A stretch of DNA of 64,000 nt from Tubulanus polymorphus. Taxonomy: Eukaryota; Nemertea; Palaeonemertea; Tubulaniformes; Tubulanidae. This document shows positions 46,308 through 57,575 of this stretch, piece by piece; the stretch's first letter is position 1; each line of letters opens with the position of its first letter. Position numbers and translations under genes: made by a program. The notes under the pieces were generated by a model that worked only from the letters and a program-made list of their open reading frames with translations, made no database searches and was not told the DNA's origin. The stretch lies in the NCBI RefSeq assembly GCF_964204645.1, contig NC_134027.1:725501-789500 (forward strand), written 5' to 3'.

Positions 46308-49300
46308 ATGCTGCAGCAAGATTCAGGAATCGAGTTTGATATCGGTTTAATCGAGGACGATGTAACTGGAGCTGGCAGTAGTTATGATGGACCTGTTTAC
46401 GTGTTAAAGAGTAAAACAGTAGATGAACGACCAGATCGTCGGTAAGTCAGTCAGTAGTCAGTGGTGGATGAGTCATCATCATGCTGTAACGCTCTATCAT
46501 CAATCTCTGATCTATTTTATGGTTGTTGTTGGTCACACAGTGGTCCATTTGTATCCACTATCAGTTAAATGACACACTGTTGAGTGTTGTAGTTGTAGGT
46601 TAGTCTAGTGTACTGTCTGTCTGTCACCCGATTGATTGTAAATAATTTGGCTTACCCTCAGTTTGGTTGGACCAGAGGCTCCCAAGATTCTGTGAGCCCA
46701 AAAACATCACTAAAAACAAAAAAGCAGAGTTACTACATAGTGCAGCCACAGCAGGTGCATTATTGGAAGCAACTTTTAATTGTCGCGGTCAATTGCCGAT
46801 TTTTGACAGGTTCTAAGATTGCTGCGGTGAATTTACTTCAATTTCGTCAAAATTAATAGTATAGAAAGAAGAAAAAACATCATTCAATAAATTATTGCGG
46901 CGGCTTTCGTTGCTGTATATCCCTTCAGTATATAATAGTGTTCTACAGTCCTAGCTCGTTACGTTGTGACTGATAGCCAGTGACACAATCTCTCATTACA
47001 GACAGTCTTTGGATCATCTCAACCAATGTCGCTCACAGTTATATGTATCATTACCTAGTCCACCACATAGTGGCTAGGTGACCACAACTGCATTCAGACT
47101 GTCAGTCCGTTGGTTCTATGGTCACTTAAGTGGTCTGGTCACTGTTCAGTCCAGTAGTGGTCAGGTCAGTCCAGTAGTGGTCAGGTCAGTCCAGTAGTGG
47201 TCATATCACTGGTCAGTCCAGTTCTCACTGTTCTGTCCAGTTGTCAGTCCAGTTCTCACTGTTCAGTCCAGTAGTGGTCAGGTCAGTCCAGTTCTCACTG
47301 TTCAGTCCAGTTGTCAGTCCATTGCTCATTGATAAATCGATAAACTTTCAGTAAATAATCAGACACCGGTTTTAAGTTCAGTAATTGATTATTAGCCAAT
47401 CAGCTGCAGCTATCACAGCTGTCGGTTTCACCTCGGGTTCAAATCATTCATTTCTGGATCAAAGCCAAACATTCATTGAAAAACACACATCATCATAAAC
47501 AATAAATTCCACGTGGAAAGAGAGTGGAATCATCACACAGTAAACTCATTGCTCCACGTGAAGAGAAAATGAAATTTTCCATTGGCTCAAAAAAAAAACT
47601 GCACTTGTTTGTGTGATGACCTTGAGTTAGTAGTGATAACATAGGAGGGTCGTAGAAGTTACTCTCTATATAAACACTTTCAAAAACATGAATTATATTA
47701 TTTAATAAGGATTAGTGTTGATTAGTCAGTCGGTATTTTTCCATGCAGCCTGTAACCATGGTAACACTAATGACTGAAACGTGGACTTTGTTTTATGAAT
47801 CATCAATTTTTAAAAATTGGTACTCTTGACAGAGATATGCGTCAAGTGTAACATCCTGTTCACCTTCACTCTCTCTCACTCTCTCTCACTCTCACTCTCT
47901 CACTCTCACTGTACAGCAGCAAGATGTCTCCTGTTTGTGATTATATGAGGTAAGTTTCAATCCAGCTTTCATCTTGTCGATTATTGGTAATCAGTTCAGG
48001 TTTAGGTTGACCCCCATTCACTGTGCAGATTATTATTCAGTGTTATATTTCTCGAGGTGCAATTCTTCTAGTTTTCAAGTGATTTCTGAATATTGAAATC
48101 TATTTCAAGTTGTTTTTCAAAACACTTGAAATGATTTTTATGTGTTAGTATTTTGGTGCTGTTTTTACATATTAGTGTTACAATGGAACCTCGTTACCTC
48201 AAGGGATCGGAAAACCTGTTCGTTATAACCGATAGTTCATTATATCCAGTACGAAAATACTAAGATTGTCTGATTTGGGATGAAATTCTATAATATTTGT
48301 AATATCCGATGAATGAAGAAGGTTGCGCTGTATTGTTATTGATACATGCTGCTGCTACCACTGTGTGTGTGTCATATATAACACAAGCTGTTTCTAGGAA
48401 CTGATTCCAGGATTAACAACATAACAACCCTGGAACTACGCAGTTTATCAATAATTCATCTATTAATCGCGTTTAACCTTTGAATTCAGTCTTATAAAGT
48501 CGACCTTCGGTAGGAAATGTTTTAGGGATATCTTTGAATTTTTGGAACAGTTTTAAGAATTGAGGTTATCGAAGAAAATAGAAGTAGACGAAATGCAGAT
48601 TTTTATCGTCCCAATTTAGGAACTATGTTTCGACACTCATTTTAACAGTTTTGTTTTTTAAACGTTCTAAAGAGATTTTTTTATGACTTATTTTGACGGT
48701 TCATAGTTTTGACTGTTCTAGTTTCATCTATGAATTAGAACGAGACCCACAAACATCATCTGTGAACTTCTCATCCTCCAAAATAACGTACTAGAAATAT
48801 CTGTACGATTATCTATAGCTATTTACAGGTTACAGGCTATTTAACAGGTTACAGGCTGAACTGTCATTTGTCATTTAATGTTTTTCTAATAATTGTGATG
48901 CCGGTGAACTTTTGCAGCCCTACGCCTGACCTAAAATCACAGACAATGACGACTCGTACAAATCTGAAGCTTCAATTGATGAAGCAACAAGTCGCTGATG
49001 AAGAGAGAAAAAATCAACATCAACGATTTATATTAAAACCACAGTTAGCGGAAAGAGCTGAAGCTATTGAAATGCCGATCGCTTCGGGAACATCACCGGT
49101 AGAACTGCCTCCACAAATATTCAAGGTATTGTTTTATAACTCGTTCTCATAAACATCGACCCAGTTCCACAATTATGAGTTCACATTTCACTTGCTGAGT
49201 TAGCGCATTGAAAATGAACTAATTGATTTCAGTTAGAACTCTAACTCATAACTGTGGAACTGACTGCAGAATCCAGGATTCAGTTCCACAGTTATGAGTT

Positions 49301-52300
49301 GGAGTTAACTGAAATTGATTAGTTCATTTTCAATAAGTGAACTCTTTGAGTCAAATCTTAAACTCATAACTGTGGAACTGGATGCAGTTAACTCTTAATT
49401 CCCCACTGTGGATCGACTGAAGATTATTTCATGTAAGTTAGCACTGATGATGGTTAGTTTTATTTGTCTATTTCAGGTGGAGACAAGTTTAGAGAATCCG
49501 ACACGATATCACGTTATTCAAAAACAACAACAGCAAATTCAACAGTTTCTCAGTCAGTCTCAGCCTGGTGGAATTAAATCAATGACCGCTCAATCTTTAC
49601 CAGTTCTTAATAATCATCATTCACTCATACACAATCAACTAGCACCGTTAGGAACTAGTGCACCTCCGACTGATCCTGATAGTCCGTTATCAATGGGTAT
49701 GAGTAGTACAGCTACCAGCTTCTCTGAGGTAAATACCCCCTTCAGGTTACCCGCTACCCCTTTCAGAATACCCCCACCCCCTCAGAATACCCCCTTACCC
49801 CTCAGAACACCCCTACCCCTCAGAATATCCCCTACCCCCTCAGAACACCCCCTACTCCTTCAGAATACTCCCTACCCCCTTCAGAATACCCCTCCCCTTA
49901 ACTCTGTGAGTGAGTTCTCTCAGAAGTCAAGAGTTATAATGATCCTCCCCTTGTGTGTTTGTTCTATTTACTAAATCTCTCTTCTGTGTAAATAAGTATT
50001 AATGATGTAGTTTTTACCAGCAGGACGACCCGCGGTTAATGATTACTATCTCTCTGTAATTATCAATAATTATCTATACAACAATTCATTAATTTCTATG
50101 TGTAGTTAATTTGATTCTCCTCTCACTGTACCAACCATATCCTCTATATGAACTCTTCTACGTGATTTTGGTAAAATCTAATATTTCGTTTATTAACGTG
50201 AACAATAAAACTCCTGTCCTCTCAATATCTGAGACTCTGCTCTCAATATCAGAGACCATCCTCTCAATATCAGAGACCATCCTCTCAATATCTGAGACTC
50301 CGCTCTCAATATCAGAGACCATCCTCTCAATATCTGAGACTCCGCTCTCAATATTTGAGGTCATCCTCTCAAGATCTGAGATCATCCTCTCAATATCTGA
50401 GACCGTCCTCTCAATATCTGAGACTCCGCTCTCAATATCTGAGACCGTCCTCTCAATATCTGAGACTCTGCTCTCAATATCAGAGACCATCCTCTCAATA
50501 TCAGAGACCATCCTCTCAATATCTGAAACCATCCTCTCAATGTCTGAGACTGTCCTCTCAATATCTGAGACTGTCCTCTCAATATCTGAGACCATCCTCT
50601 CAATATAGCTGAGACCATCCTCTCAATATATGAGGTCATCCTCTCAATATATCTGAGACCGTCCTCTCAATATCTGAGACTGTCCTCTCAATATCTGAGA
50701 CTGTCCTCTCAATATCTGAGACCATCCTCTCAATATCTGAGACCATCCTCTCAATATATGAGGTCATCCTCTCAATATATCTGAGACCGTCCTCTCAATA
50801 TCTGAGACCGTCCTCTCAATATCTGATACCATCCTCTCAATGTCTGAGACCGTCCTCTCAATATCTGAGACCATCCTCTCAATATAGCTGAGACCATCCT
50901 CTCAATATCTGAGGTCATCCTCTCAATATAGCTGAGACCGTCCTCTCAATATCTGAGACTGTCTGTAGCTGTTGTTTCAGTGTATATTGAACTGATTGTT
51001 TTATACGTAGGTTGATGAGATATTGGGTGATATTGCGAATATGGAAGCAAATTTAGAAGCGATTCATTCGAATCACTTGGATAGTGATTTAAGTTTAATC
51101 GAACCGACTTTAAATCACATGTCTTCAACTGTAAGTATTCAAAAAAACACACCCTCAATGCTAACCCTGAACTGGAAACCTTCGAAACGGAGTATATCAT
51201 ATTTTAGTGACAGATTTGACGGTATCTAATCAGATCGTTGGCCTCGCTCTCTGTGTTTTATTTGATCTCCTCAATCTGGTCAAAATTCTAATCTATTCTA
51301 GTCTCTGACTTATTAGAACTATGAACGTGTTTAAACTAGTGAATCGCGCGAATCTAGCAGGCGCGAGTGTAGTATCTCTCCCTTAAACTAGTGAATCTAG
51401 CAGGCGCGAGTGTAGTATCTCTCCCTTAAACTAGTGAGTCTAGCAGGCGCGAGTGTAGTATCTCTCCCTTAAACTAGTGAGTCTAGCAGGCGCGAGTGTA
51501 GTATCACTCCCTTAAACTAGTGAGTCTAGCAGGCGCGAGTGTAGTATCTCTCCCTTAAACTAGTGAATCTAGCAGGCGCGAGTGTAGTATCACTCCCTTA
51601 AACTAGTGAGTCTAGCAGGCACGAGTGTAGTATCTCTCCCTTAAACTAGTGAATCTAGCAGGCGCGAGTGTAGTATCTCTCCCTTAAACTAGTGAATCTA
51701 GCAGGCGCGAGTGTAGTATCTCTCCCTTAAACTAGTGAATCTAGCAGGCGCGAGTGTAGTATCTCTCCCTTAAACTAGTGAATCTAGCAGGCGTGAGTGT
51801 AGTATCTCTCCCTTAAACTAGTGAATCTAGCAGGCGTGAGTGTAGTATCTCTCCCTTAAACTAGTGAATCTAGCAGGCGCGAGTGTAGTATCACTCCCTT
51901 AAACTAGTGTGTCTAGCAGGCGCGAGTGTAGTATCTCTCCCTTAAACTAGTGAGTCTAGCAGGCGTGAGTGTAGTATCTCTCCCTTAAACTAGTGAATCT
52001 AGCAGGCGTGAGTGTAGTATCTCTCCCTTAAACTAGTGAGTCTAGCAGGCGCGAGTGTAGTATCTCTCCCTTAAACTAGTGAGTCTAGCAGGCGCGAGTG
52101 TAGTATCTCTCCCTTAAACTAGTGAGTCTAGCAGGCGCGAGTATAGTATCTCTCCCTTAAACTAGTGAGTCTAGCAGGCGTGAGTGTTGTATCTCTCCCT
52201 TAAACTAGTGAATCTAGCAGGCGCGAGTGTAGTATCTCTCCCTTAAACTAGTGAATCTAGCAGGCGCGAGTATAGTATCTCTCCCTTAAACTAGTGAATC

Positions 52301-55300
52301 TAGCAGGCGCGAGTGTTGTATCTCTCCCTTAAACTAGTGAATCTAGCAGGCGCGAGTATAGTATCTCTCCCTTAAACTAGTGAGTCTAGCAGGCGTGAGT
52401 GTTGTATCTCTCCCTTAAACTAGTGAATCTAGCAGGCGCGAGTGTAGTATCTCTCCCTTAAACTAGTGAGTCTAGCAGGCGTGAGTGTAGTATCTCTCCC
52501 TTAAACTAGTGAGTCTAGCAGGCGCGAGTGTTGTATCTCTCCCTCTCTCCATAGTAAAGACTCAAATTGTGTTCATAAACAATAATACTATAATTCACTG
52601 GACTCTCCGACACAAACACTAATAGTTAGTTATAAACAGGTTGTTTAAGTGCGTTTTAATAATAAAAATATTGTTGAAAAGGGTCTTTATTCACTAGTGA
52701 ATATGATAGAGACAAATAAAGACACGACTTATCCGTATTGCAACTTACGCTTAGTGAATTTATTTAGAAATGCAAATTGCGACTCAAAAATATATAGACA
52801 AGACATATAGGCCTAAACGAGTACCGGGTATACGTGTAATTATAAACGGGCAATTTTCTATTGTCGTTTCTAAAAACTAGTTTTAACGTCAATAAAATAG
52901 TTTTTCTAAAGCGAGGTGAATATATAGTGTTATATTTAAACTTCCTCCATTTCAATCTTGTTTTTGTTTTAGTCGTGATTTCGAAAGTAAACGACAAACC
53001 TTTGTCCCCTATTTATAGATAATAATAGCACGATCCATTGTAACTTCCTGTTACCTATCAGTTTGACGGCTATACGCAGAGCCGGTACTTTACTCCTCGC
53101 GAGGGACTCTATAACACTAATACAACAATGCCTGCCTCAGCTGATGAGGGTTCCGCTGATAGAGTTTTAGCCGGAATGCTTATTTCCACTGATCAAATAA
53201 TGAAGGTAACAACAAAAATAATTAGAAATAATTCAATAGTAGAAATTTGTATCGAAAATAATTAAAGGGTTTCATTTTCAATTGTTCATTTTTTTTTTGT
53301 GGTGAGAAATATTTCATATTTCTTTTGATCATCACGTTTTACTTTTTAACTATTTAGGAATTTTTCCTGAAAGTTTTACATTTTCATATATCAAATTTTA
53401 CGTAATGAATTCAACTATATTTCCACGAATAAATTAATCCACTGCGTCATGAATGAATTTATACACCTCGACATATGCGAGTAATTTTACTATATTTGAT
53501 CGTGTGGTTTGATTTGAAATTCTAATTTCTGTGTCTGATGTATTTGATAAATGGTCTCGATGCACAGATGTATCTCTGTAATACAATCTGTTGTATGTGG
53601 GTTTACAAGGTAAATACTGATGACTCTCTCATCCTGATTGTGCGGACCCCTATAGTCGTCAGTCTCGACTCAACTTACTCTGTTTGTCATCTTTCATAAA
53701 CTAACTATCGAATTGTATCAATAACAACTGGCTGAGTATCAAATTATGGCGAGAATATCTATAATTCAGTATAAGTGTCAGTGTCAATGTGAGGTGGAAT
53801 TTACCTCAGATCACTAGAACTCGTTCACTATCTAATCACACAACCTCAACATGATAATAATTGAACTTTACATCAAGAAGAAAAGATTTTTATAAATTAT
53901 CTTCAACTCCTAAATTCACTTATGTACAAGGTTTCATACGTTCAAAAAGTTTTGATGTTTGTTGAAAACAAATCGCGCCATTGTGTAAAGTGCCTATAGC
54001 CCTTGAGGGGGAGGGCTTTCTGACTGGGAGGGCTTTCTCTGTATTCATGAAGAGAGGGGGAGCTTCATTTAGCTGCACGTACTTTATACAAGGAAAAAGA
54101 TACACATCATGTAATATCATGAAAGTGACAAATATTACATACAATATTTATAAGTTCATGATATAGAATTTCTCTATATTTAAGAACGTTGGTTTGTTAG
54201 GATCGTTGAAGGCTGAATGATAAGTGTTTAGGTTTGAATTAACGATGTCATATCTAATTCTTAGGTTATCGTGAGGTTTACAGGATAAAAGAAAATAAAC
54301 TTTGTCGCTAATAACTTAACAATGAGGGCAGATATTGAATGAGCAATGATGAATTTCCTTCCTTTTTTAAATGATTTCAATGAGTGATCAAAACAATAAA
54401 TACCCGGTATGGGTCTAGTTCAATAAGAGGTGGAATCCAGTTTTTGACTGCGTTTCAAAGTTCTGAGCATGTTAAAAATGTGGTCTTGTTATTTTTTCAG
54501 ATAATCAGATGAGTAATATATTGATTGATATTATATTGTTGTAGTTGCCGCAGACGACTGATTTTCTCGAGTTATACGACACAACGAGTAATAAATCATC
54601 GACTTCCTGTCCAACTGATTTCGGTAAAATAAAAGAGGAACCGGCTCCGCGGTTTATGACCGAGGATGAGGCTCGCGCGTGGGCGAAGGATCGACAGAAA
54701 AAAGATAATCACAATATCAGTGAGTTATTCAATAGTTTACTGTGAGTTTACTGTGAGTTATTCAGTGAGTTTACTGTGAGTTATTCAGTGAGTTTACTGT
54801 GAGTTATTCAGTGAGTTTACAGTGAGTTATTCAGTGAGTTATTCAGTGAGTTTACTGTGAGTGCTGCTGAACTCAGGTTCAGTTTGATGTATTATTTAAT
54901 CGTGTATTTATATGATTCTAGTTGAAAGACGACGAAGAGTTCATATTAACGACAGAATTAAAGAATTAGGAACTTTACTTCCGAAATCTATTGATCCGTA
55001 AGTTTTTAATGCTTTTACTCCCTTCTCCTCATTCTCTCCCTTACCTCATCTCTCTCCTCATCCTCCCCCTTACCTTATCTCTCTCCTCTCTCCTCATTCT
55101 CTCCCTTACCTCATCTCTCTCCTCTCTCCTCATTCTCTCCCTTATCTCTCTCCTCATTCTCTCCCTTACCTCATCTCTCTCCTCTCTCCTCATTCTCTCC
55201 CTTACCTCATCTCTCTCCTCATTCTCTCCCTTATCTCTCTCCTCATTCTCTCCCTTACCTCATCTCTCTCCTCTCTCCTCATTCTCTCCCTTACCTCATC

Positions 55301-57534
55301 TCTCTCCTCATTCTCTCCCTTACCTTATCTCTCTCCTCTCTCCTCATTCTCTCCCTTACCTCATCTCTCTCCTCATTCTCTCCCTTACCTCATCTCTCTC
55401 CTCTCTCCTCATTCTCTCCCTTACCTCATCTCTCTCCTCTCTCCTCATTCTCTCCCTTACCTCATCTCTCTCCTCATCCTCCCCCTTACCTTATCTCTCT
55501 CCTCTCTCCTCATTCTCTCCCTTACCTCATCTCTCTCCTCTCTCCTCATTCTCTCCCTTACCTCATCTCTCTCCTCATCCTCCCCCTTACCTTATCTCTC
55601 TCCTCTCTCCTCATTCTCTCCCTTACCTCATCTCTCTCCTCATTCTCTCCCTTATCTCTCTCCTCATTCTCTCCCTTACCTCATCTCTCTCCTCTCTCCT
55701 CATTCTCTCCCTTACCTCATCTCTCTCCTCATTCTCTCCCTTACCTTATCTCTCTCCTCTCTCCTCATTCTCTCCCTTACCTCATCTCTCTCCTCATTCT
55801 CTCCCTTACCTCATCTCTCTCCTCTCTCCTCATTCTCTCCCTTACCTCATCTCTCTCCTCTCTCCTCATTCTCTCCCTTACCTCATCTCTCTCCTCATCC
55901 TCCCCCTTACCTTATCTCTCTCCTCTCTCCTCATTCTCTCCCTTACCTCATCTCTCTCCTCTCTCCTCATTCTCTCCCTTACCTCATCTCTCTCCTCATC
56001 CTCCCCCTTACCTTATCTCTCTCCTCTCTCCTCATTCTCTCCCTTACCTCATCTCTCTCCTCCTCATTCTCTCCCTTATCTCATCTCTCTCCTCATTCTC
56101 TCCCTTACCTTATCTCTCTCCTCTTTTCTTTCCCTCTTCTCATACACTTCCCCTCACCTGATGTTTCCTGATGTTAAACCTGCCCCCCCTCTAATGGTCA
56201 ATAAGGGATCATTCATTTATTACGTACACATAAAATTTGAATTTTTCAACCCCCCTCCCCCTCTGTATGCAAAATCGGACATTTTTTCATATACATTAAG
56301 CATTTGTGCACTGACCCCTCCCCCTCCCCTAATGTGTACGTAATAAATGAATGACCCCTAATGTAGAAAAGTGAGGTTAATTTAACAGTAACATATGGCA
56401 TAGAACAAACAGACAGATGGCGTCAGAGTTCACCGTTTACCCTGTACTGTCTTAATCTATATTACAGCGATATGCGACAAAATAAAGGCACGATCCTTAA
56501 AGCATCCGTGGACTACATCCGCAGATTGAAGAAATCCGAAGAGAAAGCTCGTCAATTGGAGGCGGAGAAAAAACACGCAGACGCCGTTAATAGAAAATTA
56601 TTACTGAAATTACAGGTGAGTTCAGGTTTACAGCACTAACAGACTCTCTGCTGAAATATTCTACCAAAACTATAAGAGATCTCGAGATATTGTCAAAACG
56701 CTACCAGACTCCGCTGAAATATTCTCCCAAAACTATGAGATATCTCGAGATATTGTCAAAACGCTACCAGACTCTCCGCTGAAATATTCTCCCAAAACTA
56801 TGAGATATCTCGAGATATTGTCAAAACGCTGACAGTCTCTCCGCTGAAATATTCGACCAAAACTATGAGATATCTCGAGATATTGTCAAAACGCTGACAG
56901 TCTCTCCGCTGAAATATTCGACCAAAACTATGAGATATCTCGAGATATTGTCAAAACGCTACCAGACTCTCCGCTGAAATATTCTCCCAAAACTATGAGA
57001 TATCTTTAGATATTGTCAAAACGCTACCAAACTCTCCGCTGAAATATTCTCCCAAAACTATAAGAGATCTCGAGATATTGTCAAAACGCTGACAGTCAAA
57101 AAACCTCACAGTTCATTCACATCTCACAGAGGGTAACTCCCTGTCGCACAGAGGGTAACCCCTGTCACACAGAGGGTAACCCCCTGTCACACAGAGGGTA
57201 ACCCCCTGTCACACAGAGGGTAACCCCTGTCACACAGAGGGTAACCCCCTGTCACACAGATGGTTACCCCTGTCACACAGAGGGTAACCCCCTGTCACAC
57301 AGAGGGTACCTCCTGTCACACAGAGGGTAACCCCCTGTCACACAGAGGGGTACCTCTGGTAACTCTGGTTCTCCCTGTTACACAGATGGTAAAAATAATT
57401 ATGAAATTAATTTTTTTCAGCAAATGGAATTAATGATGAAAGCGAATAAAATAAACGAAGTTCAAATGGATACAGAAAACACAAGTCATCAGTTACAGAC
57501 AGTGCTGACACCTACAGGATTAAATCAACATCAA

Positions 57535-57575
<41 letters not shown>

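Noticed and set aside
50111-50612. ORFs on both strands with LSISET and VSDIER repeats
   Set aside because: Products of the 21-bp intronic minisatellite; mutually overlapping frames on both strands argue against coding.
53141-53205. Internal-exon reading of the third candidate first exon, using GCCTGCCTCAG as acceptor
   Set aside because: It would give 65 nt, which breaks the frame between exon 4 and exon 5; the first-exon reading keeps it.
54991-56343. 450-codon plus-strand ORF ([12 protein letters not shown] repeats)
   Set aside because: It is the translation of the pyrimidine minisatellite in intron 6 of the MITF-family gene. It lacks a start context and independent signals.
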